64,000 nt of DNA. It comes from Anaerobutyricum hallii DSM 3353. Lineage in GTDB: Bacteria; Bacillota; Clostridia; Lachnospirales; Lachnospiraceae. The translations under genes and the position numbers were made by a program. Of the stretch, positions 53,947-63,958 are shown piece by piece. The notes under the pieces are model-generated. The model had not been told where the DNA came from. It searched no databases and saw only the letters and a program-made list of their open reading frames with translations. Each line of letters opens with the position of its first letter. Position 1 is the stretch's first letter. The stretch spans positions 1-64,000 of the forward strand of contig NZ_ACEP01000105.1 in NCBI RefSeq assembly GCF_000173975.1, written 5' to 3'.

Positions 53947-54483
53947 ATGGAACTAGGAGAGAAGATTAAAGAATTGAGGAATAAGCAAGGACTTACTCAG
54001 GAAGAACTTGCCGACCGGGCAGAGCTTAGTAAGGGATTTATTTCCCAGTTAGAAAGAGATATGACTTCTCCCTCCATCGCAACGTTAGAAGATTTACTGC
54101 AATGTCTTGGAACAACTCTCGGAGAGTTTTTCAATGAAGAGCAGGAAGAGGAACAGATTGTGTTTACGGAGGAGGATTTTTTTGTAAAAAAGGATGAAGA
54201 ATATAAAAACCAGATTAAGTGGATTATTCCAAATGCACAGAAGAACTGCATGGAGCCGATTCATTTGCTTTTGGAAAAAGGTGGAGAGACCTGTCCGGAC
54301 AACCCCCATGAGGGAGAAGAGTTTGGCTATATCTTAAAGGGTAAAGTAGAAATCCATCTGGGAAAGCGAATCTGTATTGCCCAAAAGGGAGATGCTTTTT
54401 ATTACAGGGCAGATAAGACGCATTATTTAAAGGGAATTGAGCGGACGGAATTAATCTGGGTGACTTCGCCGCCAAGTTTTTAG
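53947..54483 (+). CDS. XRE-family regulator with cupin domain (polyamine-type)
   Basis: The 178-residue protein has an N-terminal helix-turn-helix (about 1-60, EELADRAELSKGFISQLERD) and a C-terminal cupin (about 95-178) that likely senses a small ligand. This architecture (PuuR-like) commonly sits beside polyamine transporters, and potABCD follow immediately, so it probably controls them. AAACTTTAAGTTT at 53899-53911, a near palindrome upstream, is a candidate operator. Confidence 0.85.
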   Translation: MELGEKIKELRNKQGLTQEELADRAELSKGFISQLERDMTSPSIATLEDLLQCLGTTLGEFFNEEQEEEQIVFTEEDFFVKKDEEYKNQIKWIIPNAQKNCMEPIHLLLEKGGETCPDNPHEGEEFGYILKGKVEIHLGKRICIAQKGDAFYYRADKTHYLKGIERTELIWVTSPPSF

Positions 54484-54519
54484 ACAGGAAATATAGTAAA
54501 ATTTATTGAGGAAATGGGA

Positions 54520-55593
54520 ATGAAGAATAAGTTAGTTGAGTTAGTGAATGTTTCAAAGTCTTTTGGTTCAACCAAAGTATTAGATGAGTTGTGTTTAGAG
54601 GTAAAAGAGAATGAGTTCCTGACACTGCTTGGTCCGTCCGGCTGTGGAAAGACAACAACGCTTCGTATTATCGGTGGATTTGAGAAACCAGACAGTGGAA
54701 AAGTCTTTTTTGACGGAGCGGATATTACAAATGTTCCAGCGAATAAGCGAAACCTGAATACGGTTTTCCAGAAGTATGCGTTATTTGGACATATGACGAT
54801 TGAGGAAAATATTGCATTTGGCTTAAAGATTAAAAATAAATCGGATTCCTACATTAAGGATAAGATTAAATATGCGTTAAAGCTTGTGAATTTGGAAGGA
54901 TTTGAGAAGAGAAAGCCAACTTCTTTAAGTGGTGGACAGCAGCAGCGAATCGCGATTGCAAGAGCGATTGTCAATGAACCGAAAGTCTTGTTATTAGATG
55001 AGCCGCTTGGTGCGCTTGACTTAAAGCTTCGTCAGGATATGCAGTATGAGTTGATGCGTTTGAAAGAAGAACTGGGAATCACTTTTATTTATATTACACA
55101 TGACCAGGAAGAAGCACTTACCATGTCTGATAAGATTATCGTTATGAATAAAGGGTACATCCAGCAGATGGGAACACCGGAAGACATTTATAATGAGCCG
55201 GAAAATGCATTTGTGGCTGATTTTATCGGTGACAGTAATATTATTGACGGTATTATGTTAGAAGACCGTTTGGTAGAGATTCTTGGAACAAAGTTTGAAT
55301 GTGTAGATGAAGGTTTTGGAAGAAATCGTCCGGTTGACGTTGTAATCCGTCCGGAGGATGTGGTTCTTGGTGAGGAAGGTCAGGGAATCCTTGATGGTGT
55401 GGTTACTTCTCTTATTTTTAAGGGCGTACATTACGAGATGGAAGTGGAGGCAAATGGATATGAGTGGCTTGTTCACAGCACAAACTGTCATCCAGTAGGA
55501 TCTAAAGTAAGCATTTCCGTCATTCCGTTTAATATTCAGATTATGCATAAGCCAGAATCCGAAGATGAAAAGGCGGTGACGATAGATGAGTAG
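54520..55593 (+). CDS. potA: spermidine/putrescine ABC transporter ATPase
   Basis: The 357-residue ATPase has Walker [11 protein letters not shown] (about 38-47), the signature LSGGQQQR, Walker [12 protein letters not shown] and a C-terminal TOBE-type regulatory domain. The start at 54520 is favoured since GAGG at 54508-54511 is 8 bases away, versus 2 for the ATG at 54514. It overlaps potB by 8 bases. Confidence 0.93.
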   Translation: MKNKLVELVNVSKSFGSTKVLDELCLEVKENEFLTLLGPSGCGKTTTLRIIGGFEKPDSGKVFFDGADITNVPANKRNLNTVFQKYALFGHMTIEENIAFGLKIKNKSDSYIKDKIKYALKLVNLEGFEKRKPTSLSGGQQQRIAIARAIVNEPKVLLLDEPLGALDLKLRQDMQYELMRLKEELGITFIYITHDQEEALTMSDKIIVMNKGYIQQMGTPEDIYNEPENAFVADFIGDSNIIDGIMLEDRLVEILGTKFECVDEGFGRNRPVDVVIRPEDVVLGEEGQGILDGVVTSLIFKGVHYEMEVEANGYEWLVHSTNCHPVGSKVSISVIPFNIQIMHKPESEDEKAVTIDE

Positions 55594-56401
55594 AAAAGTT
55601 CTTACAACTCCTTACATTGTGTGGGGAGCAGCATTTATCATTTTGCCATTATTTATGGTGCTATATTATGGCTGTACAGGAAGCGACGGAAGCTTTACCC
55701 TTTCTAATATTACCGCAATGGCTGATTCCGTTCACTACAAAGCGTTCTGGAATTCTGTCTGGATTGCGTTAGCAAGTACACTCATTTGTCTCGTTATCTC
55801 GTATCCTTTGGCATATATTTTAAGTAAGGGAAAACATAGAGGTTCCGGCATTGTCATTATGCTGTTTATTTTGCCAATGTGGATTAACTTCCTTCTTCGT
55901 GTACTGGCATTGCAGGTTATTTTATCAAAAACAGGAATATTAAATGCCATTCTCGGATTTTTTGGACTTCCTTTACAAAAATTAATGTATACAAAAGGAG
56001 CAGTTTTGGTCGGAATGGTTTATGACTATATTCCATTTATGATTTTGCCGATTTACAATGCCCTTTGCAAAATTGACAAAGACGTTATCGAAGCAGCACA
56101 TGATTTGGGAGCAAGCGCAAGGGTGACATTCCAGAAGATTATCATTCCACTTTCTCTGCCAGGAGTGATCAGTGGAATTATTATGGTATTTATCCCAAGC
56201 ATTTCCGAGTTCGTTGTGGCTGATATTTTAGGTGGGTCCAAAGTTCTTTTATTTGGAAATGTTATCGACCAGGAATTTAATGTGGCAAATAACTGGAATT
56301 TAGGTTCCGGGCTTTCTATTGTACTTATGATATTTATTTTTATTAGTATGGCAATTATGAACCGCCACGCGTCAGAGGAAGGAGACAACATGCTATGGTA
56401 A
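55586..56401 (+). CDS. potB: polyamine ABC transporter permease PotB
   Basis: The 271-residue permease has six helices and the EAA loop ([20 protein letters not shown], about 170-189) that contacts PotA. It overlaps both potA and potC, indicating coupled translation. Confidence 0.92.
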   Translation: MSRKVLTTPYIVWGAAFIILPLFMVLYYGCTGSDGSFTLSNITAMADSVHYKAFWNSVWIALASTLICLVISYPLAYILSKGKHRGSGIVIMLFILPMWINFLLRVLALQVILSKTGILNAILGFFGLPLQKLMYTKGAVLVGMVYDYIPFMILPIYNALCKIDKDVIEAAHDLGASARVTFQKIIIPLSLPGVISGIIMVFIPSISEFVVADILGGSKVLLFGNVIDQEFNVANNWNLGSGLSIVLMIFIFISMAIMNRHASEEGDNMLW

Positions 56402-57195
56402 AAGCAAAAAGTTTTATAGAAAAATTTTATGTGGCATTTATTGGGTTTCTCCTGTATGCGCCGTTACTTGTGTTATTTGTCTGCTCATTTAACGATTCTA
56501 AATCAAGAACCGTTTGGGGCGGCTTCACCTTGCACTGGTATACTGATTTATTTCAGAATGAGGAAGTACTTTCAGCCGTAAGAACGTCCCTGCTGCTTAC
56601 AACATTGGCGGCTTTAATCGCTACATTGATTGGAACACTTGCGTGTATCGGAATGACTGCGATGAAGCTCCGTTTCCAAAAGGTAATGGAAGGACTTTCA
56701 AATATCCCATTATTAAATGCCGATATCGTAACCGGTGTGGCTATCATGCTCTTATTTGTGCATTTCATGTCACTGGGATTCACTTCCATGTTGATAGCAC
56801 ACGTAACTTTAGGATTACCCTATATCATTTTAAATGTCATGCCGAGATTTCAGCAGCTGGATAAAAATGTATACGAGGCGGCACAGGATTTAGGTGCATC
56901 CGCAGTATACGCCTTTGTCAAAGTTGTCCTGCCGGAAATTATCCCGGGAATCCTTTCAGGATTTTTCTTTGCATTTACGGTATCTATGGATGATTTTGTC
57001 GTAACATACTTCACAAAGGGAGCGGGAATCAACACGATTTCCACAATGCTTTACCAGCAGCTTAGAAGAGGAATCAACCCACAGATGTATGCACTTTCAA
57101 CCCTTTTATTCTTGACAATTCTTATTTTACTCGGACTCATTAACCATATGTCCGCAACAAAACAGAAAAAAGCAGACAGGGAGGAAAATCGATGA
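56395..57195 (+). CDS. potC: polyamine ABC transporter permease PotC
   Basis: The 266-residue second permease has six helices and its own EAA loop (EAAQDLGASAVYAFVKVVLP). It overlaps potB by 7 bases and potD by 4, completing the potABCD order. Confidence 0.92.
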   Translation: MVKAKSFIEKFYVAFIGFLLYAPLLVLFVCSFNDSKSRTVWGGFTLHWYTDLFQNEEVLSAVRTSLLLTTLAALIATLIGTLACIGMTAMKLRFQKVMEGLSNIPLLNADIVTGVAIMLLFVHFMSLGFTSMLIAHVTLGLPYIILNVMPRFQQLDKNVYEAAQDLGASAVYAFVKVVLPEIIPGILSGFFFAFTVSMDDFVVTYFTKGAGINTISTMLYQQLRRGINPQMYALSTLLFLTILILLGLINHMSATKQKKADREENR

Positions 57196-58298
57196 ATTTA
57201 CTGGAAAAATATTATCTGCAGGGAAAAGGAAAGCTGATGGCAGGTATTTTCGTCCTCGTAGTATTGTTAATTATCTCAACCATTGCCTTTACCGGCTGCT
57301 TTTCTTCTGGAAAAAAGAGCGATGACAAAAATACGGTTACCGTATTTAATTATGGAGATTATATTGATGTAAGTGTACTAAAAACTTTCGAGAAAGAAAC
57401 TGGCATCAAAGTAAAATACGAAGAATATGTCACCCCGGAAGATATGTATACAAAATATAAATCCGGTGTCATTAACTACGATGTTATTTGTACATCCGAC
57501 TACATGGTAGAGAAAATGATGCAGGAGGGCGAAGCACAGAAAATTGATACTTCCTCTATGGAATACTATAAAAATATTGATGAAAAGTATTTAGATTTCT
57601 GTAAGGCATTTGACCCGACCAATGAATACGCAGTCCCTTACCTTTGGGGGACCGTAGGAATCCTCTATAACACAAAAGTCATAAAAGAAAAAGTCGATAG
57701 CTGGAGCATTTTATGGGACAAAAAATACGATGACCAGATTGTTATGCAAAACAGTATGCGAGATGCTTTTATGGTTCCACTCAAATGGAATGGCATTTCC
57801 TTAAACACAACCAGTCAAAAGGAATTAAAACAGGCACAGAGCCTTTTATTAAAACAAAAACCAATCGTAGAAGCTTATCTTGTTGATGAGGCAAGAGATG
57901 CCATGGTTTCTGGCGATGCCTCCATGGCCGTCATTTATTCCGGCGATGCTACCGTTGCCATGGAAGAAAACGAAGACCTCGACTACGTTGTCCCAAAAGA
58001 AGGCTCTAACGTCTGGTTTGACTGCTTTTTAATCCCCAAAACAGCCGAACACAAAGAAGCTGCCGAAAAATTTATCGACTACATGAACCGTCAGGACATC
58101 GCCCAGAAAAACTTTGATTACATTTACTATGGAACACCAAATAAAGCTGTATATGACACCTTAGATGATGACACCAAAGAAGATTACACTATCTTCCCGG
58201 AAGAAGCTACATTGGATAAATGCGAAGTATATAAATATCTTGGTGAAAAGACAGATCAGTATTATAATCGGCTGTGGAAGGAATTGAAATCGTATTAA
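57192..58298 (+). CDS. potD: polyamine-binding lipoprotein PotD
   Basis: The 368-residue substrate-binding protein has a hydrophobic N-terminus with a lipobox-like FTGC (about residue 35) and the mature PotD fold (VFNYGDYIDVSVLKTFEKET; YAVPYLWGTVGILYNT). It captures spermidine or putrescine outside the membrane and delivers it to PotBC. The long segment before the lipobox (about 17 residues ahead of the hydrophobic core) is unusual for a lipoprotein signal. Confidence 0.92.
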   Translation: MNLLEKYYLQGKGKLMAGIFVLVVLLIISTIAFTGCFSSGKKSDDKNTVTVFNYGDYIDVSVLKTFEKETGIKVKYEEYVTPEDMYTKYKSGVINYDVICTSDYMVEKMMQEGEAQKIDTSSMEYYKNIDEKYLDFCKAFDPTNEYAVPYLWGTVGILYNTKVIKEKVDSWSILWDKKYDDQIVMQNSMRDAFMVPLKWNGISLNTTSQKELKQAQSLLLKQKPIVEAYLVDEARDAMVSGDASMAVIYSGDATVAMEENEDLDYVVPKEGSNVWFDCFLIPKTAEHKEAAEKFIDYMNRQDIAQKNFDYIYYGTPNKAVYDTLDDDTKEDYTIFPEEATLDKCEVYKYLGEKTDQYYNRLWKELKSY

Positions 58299-58430
58299 TA
58301 TATTTTTATCAGGTAGATAAAGCAGAAAAAGAAAAAACCATACAGACTATAAAAGGTAAGGATACTGGCAATAGGATATAATTATAAAAATAATGTCCAA
58401 TCTTTAAAGAGTATTTCTTCGTAACAGAAT

Positions 58431-58462
58431 CAATATATCTAAGTAACGGAATAGATATATTG
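58431..58462 (+). other. perfect 10-bp palindrome upstream of greA
   Basis: CAATATATCT and AGATATATTG pair around a 12-base loop in the 216-base gap between potD and greA. No T-run follows; it could be an operator or a weak terminator. Confidence 0.4.
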
Positions 58463-58514
58463 AATTGTAATGCAAAAAATATAATACAAAAATATATCAG
58501 AAAGGGAAATTATC

Positions 58515-59012
58515 ATGAAACATAAACTCACCCAGCAAGATGTAGATAAAATGAAAGCAGAAATCGAACACCGCAAAGTCGAAGTAAGACCGGAACTGCT
58601 CGAACATGTAAAAGAAGCCAGAGCACATGGCGATTTAAGCGAAAACTTCGAATACCACGCTGCCAAAAAAGAAAAAAACAGAAACGAAAGCCGAATCCGT
58701 TACCTTGAAAGAATGATCCGAACCTGTGAAATCGTAGAAGACCACTCCAATGCCGACCAGGTAGGCTTAAACAAAACGGTAACTCTCTACTTCGAAGAAG
58801 ACGACGAAACCGATAAATTCTCCTTCGTAACTACTGTACTTGTAGATACGATGCAAAACCGTGTGAGTATTGAATCTCCGTTAGGAAAGGCACTCCTCGG
58901 ACATAAAAAGGGCGAGAGAGTCTATATTCCGGTAAATGCACAGTATGGGTATTATGTTGAGATTAAGGAAATTGAACCCTTTGATGAAGATGTACCGTTG
59001 AATGAATACTGA
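58515..59012 (+). CDS. greA: GreA-family transcript cleavage factor
   Basis: The 165-residue protein has the N-terminal coiled coil (about 1-75) with the acidic tip motif GDLSENFEYHAAK that reaches into the RNA polymerase channel, and a C-terminal globular domain. It rescues backtracked polymerase. It is convergent with the LacI gene only 14 bases away. If another GreA exists elsewhere this would be a paralogue. Confidence 0.9.
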   Translation: MKHKLTQQDVDKMKAEIEHRKVEVRPELLEHVKEARAHGDLSENFEYHAAKKEKNRNESRIRYLERMIRTCEIVEDHSNADQVGLNKTVTLYFEEDDETDKFSFVTTVLVDTMQNRVSIESPLGKALLGHKKGERVYIPVNAQYGYYVEIKEIEPFDEDVPLNEY

Positions 59013-59026
59013 TTTGCCTACGGCAA

Positions 59027-60103
59027 CTAGAATTTTCTCCCCGTAGATTTGCGCACAATCAACTGTGGTTCATACTCCAGCCGCATAATATAAGCGTGGG
59101 AAGTCTCATCTTTCTTCTGCGTATTCTTTCGGTGAATCATATCCACCGCCTCTTCGCCCTTTCGCACCGAAGCGTGGTCAATCGTAGTCAGTGCAATCTG
59201 TGGCATGGCAGATAAGGTGATGTTATCAAAGCCACAGACGGAAAAATCTGCAGGAATCCGATAACCGTGGTCAGAAATTGCTGCCATGATTCCAAAGGCA
59301 GCCATGTCATTGTTGCCGATAAACGCAGTGGAAGAAGTGTGTTCTTCTAAAGCGTGTGTGGCCAGATCATAACCATTCTGGTATTCCGCATTTTCCAGTG
59401 GATAGCGGTCAAAGGCAGGTTGGCTTTGATAAAGAACAGTAAGATGTTCTAAAGGAATACCATGTTCCCGGAAACTGGATTTAACACCATCAAGCCGGTG
59501 AATTCGTCCAATTTCCTTTCCTCGAATCGGCGTAGAGATGTAAGTAATATCCGTGTGCCCAAGCGAAAGCAGATAATTTGCCATAATATGTCCCTGTTTG
59601 CGGCTGTCAAGTTCCACAGAGTCAAACTGACAGGAAAGAGGCTTATCCCCAACAGAGATAACCGGAAAACGCTTTGAGAGGGCATTGATTTTCTGGATTT
59701 TTGACAGTGGATAGAGACAGATTATGCCGGCAAGCTGCACACGGGCAAATAAATCAAGGTAGAGTTCCTCTGTGGCGGCATCTCTTCCGGTTGAAATAGT
59801 CATGACAGTATAATCATATTCTTTCGCATGGTCAGTGATAGACTGCATCATCATCGAGTAATAGCCATTTGTTACCATTGGGCATAGCACGACAATTGTA
59901 TTTGCAAGAGATTTTTCCTGTACCAGTTCTTTTGGTACAGGTTTTTTGTATCCAAGCTCTTTTGCCTTTGTCTTTACTTTTTGTACGGTCTCTTCGGTAA
60001 AGGACACATTCGCCTTATTACTGAGGATCATAGAGACAGTGGACTGGGAGATTCCAAGTTCCTCGGCGATGTCTCTGGTAGTGACTCGATTCCTTTTTCC
60101 CAT
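59027..60103 (-). CDS. LacI-family transcriptional regulator
   Basis: The 358-residue protein has an N-terminal LacI helix-turn-helix (about 8-27, TTRDIAEELGISQSTVSMIL) and a periplasmic-binding-protein-like sensor domain. AAAGGGG precedes the ATG on the minus strand. It is divergent from the dehydrogenase-ribulokinase pair and probably represses it, with a pentose or sugar-alcohol-related effector; repeated GATTAAT boxes lie between. Confidence 0.9.
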   Translation of the reverse strand: MGKRNRVTTRDIAEELGISQSTVSMILSNKANVSFTEETVQKVKTKAKELGYKKPVPKELVQEKSLANTIVVLCPMVTNGYYSMMMQSITDHAKEYDYTVMTISTGRDAATEELYLDLFARVQLAGIICLYPLSKIQKINALSKRFPVISVGDKPLSCQFDSVELDSRKQGHIMANYLLSLGHTDITYISTPIRGKEIGRIHRLDGVKSSFREHGIPLEHLTVLYQSQPAFDRYPLENAEYQNGYDLATHALEEHTSSTAFIGNNDMAAFGIMAAISDHGYRIPADFSVCGFDNITLSAMPQIALTTIDHASVRKGEEAVDMIHRKNTQKKDETSHAYIMRLEYEPQLIVRKSTGRKF

Positions 60104-60130
60104 AAAAAATACCCCTTTTTTGATTTATTT

Positions 60131-60292
60131 TAATTAATAGCTGCGTATTAATCTTAGTACATTTTTGATTAATAATATTATAGTATTGATTAATTCGTTT
60201 TACAAGGCATTTCCTTATGTTTGCATTTCCTTTTTTAGCAGGAAGAAAAATGGAGCGAAAAAACAGGGGATTAATCAAATGAAATGATTAAT
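60131..60292. promoter_or_regulatory. cluster of GATTAAT boxes, candidate LacI-family operators
   Basis: The heptamer GATTAAT or its inverse occurs at 60147-60153, 60167-60173, 60188-60194, 60269-60276 (as the full palindrome GATTAATC) and 60286-60292, with a variant TAATTAAT at 60131-60138. They sit in the 331-base divergent gap, which otherwise shows no gene. AT-richness raises the chance background, so only the clustering is notable. Confidence 0.5.
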
Positions 60293-60434
60293 AAAAAGCA
60301 CGCGAATACCTAGTAAATAAGCGAATTCTGTCGTTTGACTTTAGGAAAAAAATGTGGTTACATGTAGTCATCAGATAACGAAACAAAAAACAAAACAAAG
60401 ATGTTATTTAAGATTTTTTACAGGAGGATTTAAA

Positions 60435-61490
60435 ATGAGTGTTATTACTTTTGTTTGTGCAGGTCAGATGAATTCAGCAATTACTTTTCCAGCTTTTGAA
60501 AATGGTCATGAGGTAAGATTAGTTGGTTCTCCTCTTGACAGAGACATTATCTATGGATTAAAGAAAGATAATTTCCACATCACATTAAAGAGAACGCTTC
60601 ATGACGGTATCAAATATTATCAGATTGAAGAACTTGAAGAAGCATTAAAGGGAGCAGATTTAGTTCTTGGCGGTGTGAGCAGCTTTGGTCTTGACTGGTT
60701 CTGTGATGAGATTCTTCCAGTATTACCAGAAGACGTTCCAGTTCTTACAGTAACAAAAGGAATGGTTGACTTAGAAGATGGTACCTTAGTTCCTTATCCG
60801 CACATTTTTGCACAGAGACAGCCAGAGGGCAAACATCTTAATTTAAATGCAATCGGTGGTCCATGTACAAGTTATGAATTAGCAGACCATGATGACAGCC
60901 ATGTTGCTTTCTGTGGAAAAGATATCGAGACATTAAAATATATCAAATCTCTTTTAGAGACAGATTACTATCATATTTCCCTTTCTACAGACGTTGTTGG
61001 TGTTGAGTGTGCCGTTGCTATGAAAAATGCATATGCATTAGGTGTAAGTCTTGCGGTAGGTCTTGCAGAAAAGAGAGATGGAAAGATTGGAAGCCAGCAT
61101 TACAATTCTCAGGCAGCATTATTTGGACAGAGCGTAAAAGAAATGACAAAACTGCTTGAGTTAATCGGTGGTAAGCCAGAAAATATCATTCACGGGGCAG
61201 GCGATTTATATGTAACAATTTTTGGTGGAAGAACTCGTAAGATTGGTACTTTATTAGGACGTGGACTTTCTTTTGAGGAAGCGATGGCAGAATTACAGGG
61301 GGTAACATTAGAGTCTATCGTTATTTCCACAAGAACAGCAAGAGCCGTAAGAAAGCTTGCAGAAAGAGGAATTGTTTCTTTAGAGGACTTCCCATTATTG
61401 ATGCATGTAGATGCAATCATCAATCAGGGAGCAGAAGTAAATATTCCGTGGAAAGACTTTACATGGAATGATTTTTCTTTAGCAGAATAG
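60435..61490 (+). CDS. GpsA-like NAD-dependent dehydrogenase, probable sugar/polyol phosphate
   Basis: The 351-residue protein resembles glycerol-3-phosphate dehydrogenase in the C-terminal half: catalytic-type Lys in VAMKNAYALGVSL and GAGDLYVTIFGG. The N-terminal nucleotide loop is degenerate (VCAGQMNSAI instead of GxGxxG). Genetic coupling to ribulokinase suggests a five-carbon phosphate or polyol substrate rather than glycerol 3-phosphate; that is an inference. The ATG at 60435 follows AGGAGG. It begins the operon opposite the LacI gene. Confidence 0.72.
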   Translation: MSVITFVCAGQMNSAITFPAFENGHEVRLVGSPLDRDIIYGLKKDNFHITLKRTLHDGIKYYQIEELEEALKGADLVLGGVSSFGLDWFCDEILPVLPEDVPVLTVTKGMVDLEDGTLVPYPHIFAQRQPEGKHLNLNAIGGPCTSYELADHDDSHVAFCGKDIETLKYIKSLLETDYYHISLSTDVVGVECAVAMKNAYALGVSLAVGLAEKRDGKIGSQHYNSQAALFGQSVKEMTKLLELIGGKPENIIHGAGDLYVTIFGGRTRKIGTLLGRGLSFEEAMAELQGVTLESIVISTRTARAVRKLAERGIVSLEDFPLLMHVDAIINQGAEVNIPWKDFTWNDFSLAE

Positions 61491-61520
61491 TATCAGTTGG
61501 GAAAGAGAAGGAGAATACTT

Positions 61521-63185
61521 ATGAGTAAATATGCGATTGGGATTGATTATGGTACGTTATCAGTGCGCGCACTTCTTGTAAATATTGAAACAGGCGAAGA
61601 AGTGGCTGCAAGTATTTATGAATATCCACATGGGGTTATGGAAGAACATATTCCGTCAGGAAAAAAGCTTCCGGTAGGATGGGCGTTACAGGATCCACAA
61701 GATTATTTGGAAGGATTACTTGTTACAGTAAGAGATGTTGTTTCAAGAAATAAAATTCTTCCGGGGGAAGTTGTAGGTATTGGAGTGGATTTTACTTCTT
61801 CTACGGTAATTCCGGTGAAAGCAGACAAAACACCGCTATGTCATCTTCCAGAATTTAAAGAGGAACCACATGCTTATGTGAAATTGTGGAAACATCATGG
61901 TGCGGAAGAAGAAGCAAAATTGATGAATGATGTTGCTGTAGCACGTGGAGAAGAATGGCTTCCGACATATGGTGGCAAAATTTCCAGTGAGTGGATGTAT
62001 CCAAAGATTTATGAAACACTGCGTCATGCGCCAGAAGTTTATGATGCGGCTGATCGTTTTATGGAGGCAGGAGACTGGATTATCTGGCAGATGACAGGAG
62101 AAGAAACAAGAAGTGCCTGCTGCGCAGGATATAAGGCATATTATCATCATGAAAAAGGATATCCATCAAAAGATTTCTTTAAAGCGGTAGACCCAGGAAT
62201 GGAAAATATCGTTGCTGATAAATTAGATGCTCCAATTAAAGGAGTAGGAGAAAAAGCGGGACATTTAACAGCTTCAATGGCAAGAGAAATGGGGCTCATG
62301 GAAGGAATCCCAGTAGCAACCTGCATTATTGATGCACATGCATCCTTACCAGGCTGTGGAATCGGAGAGCCGGGTAAAATGATGATTATTGTAGGAACAT
62401 CTTCTGTACATATGATGCTCGGTGAAAAAGAAGTCGCAATCAAAGGTTCATCAGGAACTGTAAAAGACGGAATTATGCCAGGATATTTTGGCTATGAAGC
62501 AGGCCAGTCCTGTGTTGGTGACCATTTTGCATGGTTTGTTGAAAACTGTGTACCGGAAAGTTATGAACAGGAAGCCCGTGTTCGTGGTATCTCCATCCAT
62601 CAGCTTCTTTCTGAAAAATTGTCCACATACAAAGCAGGTGCAAGTGGATTATTGGCATTAGATTGGTTTAATGGTGTGCGTACTCCGTTAATGGACTTTA
62701 ACTTAAATGGTCTTATTATGGGAATGAACCTTTTAACAAAACCAGAAGAAATCTATCTTTCTCTTATTGAGGCAACGGCATACGGAACCCGTATGATTAT
62801 TGAAGGATTTGAGGAAGCCGGCTTAGAAGTAAAAGACATTACATTAAGTGGTGGTATTCCAATCAAAAATGAAATGCTTGTACAAGTATATTCTGATGTA
62901 TGTAATCGAAAAATTAAAGTTGTTGATTCTACACAATCAAGTGCCCTTGGTGCGGCAATTTTAGGTGCAGCAGCGGCTCCGGAGCGTATTACAGGTTTTA
63001 AAAATGCTAATGAAGCAGCAAAGAAGCTTGGAAAAGTAAAAGATAAAGTCTGGGAGCCAAATCAGGATAACGTTGAAATCTATAATGAACTCTATGAAGA
63101 ATATAAAACCTTGCATACTTACTTTGGAACTGGTATAAATGATGTGATGAAACATTTAAATAATATCAGGGAAAGAAGAAAATAG
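61521..63185 (+). CDS. FGGY-family ribulokinase
   Basis: The 554-residue kinase of the AraB type begins KYAIGIDYGTLSVRALLV and contains GVDFTSSTVIPV, the active-site Asp region IIDAHASLPGCG and the C-terminal GGIPIKNEMLVQVYSDV block. It phosphorylates L-ribulose or a related ketopentose or polyol. The ATG at 61521 follows AAGGAG. No araA, araD or transporter is seen in the remaining 800 bases, so the pathway is incomplete here. A strong terminator follows. Confidence 0.9.
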   Translation: MSKYAIGIDYGTLSVRALLVNIETGEEVAASIYEYPHGVMEEHIPSGKKLPVGWALQDPQDYLEGLLVTVRDVVSRNKILPGEVVGIGVDFTSSTVIPVKADKTPLCHLPEFKEEPHAYVKLWKHHGAEEEAKLMNDVAVARGEEWLPTYGGKISSEWMYPKIYETLRHAPEVYDAADRFMEAGDWIIWQMTGEETRSACCAGYKAYYHHEKGYPSKDFFKAVDPGMENIVADKLDAPIKGVGEKAGHLTASMAREMGLMEGIPVATCIIDAHASLPGCGIGEPGKMMIIVGTSSVHMMLGEKEVAIKGSSGTVKDGIMPGYFGYEAGQSCVGDHFAWFVENCVPESYEQEARVRGISIHQLLSEKLSTYKAGASGLLALDWFNGVRTPLMDFNLNGLIMGMNLLTKPEEIYLSLIEATAYGTRMIIEGFEEAGLEVKDITLSGGIPIKNEMLVQVYSDVCNRKIKVVDSTQSSALGAAILGAAAAPERITGFKNANEAAKKLGKVKDKVWEPNQDNVEIYNELYEEYKTLHTYFGTGINDVMKHLNNIRERRK

Positions 63186-63219
63186 TACATAACTATTCCG
63201 ATTCATACATATAGACAGT

Positions 63220-63268
63220 AGTGCAGCGGTCTGTTGATAAATTAAAATGAACAGACTGGTGCACTTTT
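63220..63268 (+). terminator. intrinsic terminator after ribulokinase
   Basis: AGTGCA-GC-GGTCTGTT and AACAGAC-TG-GTGCACT form a long stem with a small internal bulge and end in TTTT. Confidence 0.85.
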
Positions 63269-63382
63269 CGGGTATATTCCAAACGCGCTTTATCTCATTA
63301 GAAAATATTTTTTAAACATATTTTTTAATGAGCTATAAAATAGAAATTGTGAAAGTATATGAAGTAAAAAGTGAGGTAGCAA

Positions 63383-63958
63383 ATGAATTCTTTAAAAAAG
63401 ATAAAAGAGTGGCTTAACACATTTACATCTTTTAATGAGCAGGAACAAGTGGACTGTCAGCGCATAAGGCAGTTTTTAGAGGAAGAAGAGAATCTTTTAC
63501 TGCGTGATAATGTAAAAATGCATTTTACAGCATCTGCATGGGTATTAAACCCATCTAAGAATAAAGTTCTGATGCTCTACCATAATATTTATCAGTCATG
63601 GTCCTGGAGCGGAGGTCATGCAGATGGAGAAGGTGACCTTTTATCTGTTGCAATGAAAGAAGTAAAAGAAGAGAGCGGCCTTGTTTCCTTAAAACCATTG
63701 TCAGACTCTCCAATTTCCATCGAAATTCTAGGAGTCCAGCCACATTATAAAAAACAGAAATATGTCAGCGCACACCTGCATCTAAACTACACCTTTCTTC
63801 TCCATAACACAAAAGAAGAAAAATTAAAAATCTGCCCGGAGGAAAACAGCAAGGTGGGCTGGCTTTCTCCAGATGAAGCGGTACGTTCATCCACAGAAGC
63901 GTGGATGAAACCAATTTATAAGAAACTTAACCAGAAGATGAGAAAGTATTTGGGATGA
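63383..63958 (+). CDS. NUDIX hydrolase
   Basis: The 191-residue protein has a Nudix-like box GGHADGEGDLLSVAMKEVKE followed by ESGL (about 74-97), one residue longer than the canonical spacing in the middle. It should cleave a nucleoside diphosphate linked to another moiety. An N-terminal helical region of about 50 residues precedes the fold. GTGAGG is upstream. The window ends 42 bases after the stop. Confidence 0.87.
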   Translation: MNSLKKIKEWLNTFTSFNEQEQVDCQRIRQFLEEEENLLLRDNVKMHFTASAWVLNPSKNKVLMLYHNIYQSWSWSGGHADGEGDLLSVAMKEVKEESGLVSLKPLSDSPISIEILGVQPHYKKQKYVSAHLHLNYTFLLHNTKEEKLKICPEENSKVGWLSPDEAVRSSTEAWMKPIYKKLNQKMRKYLG

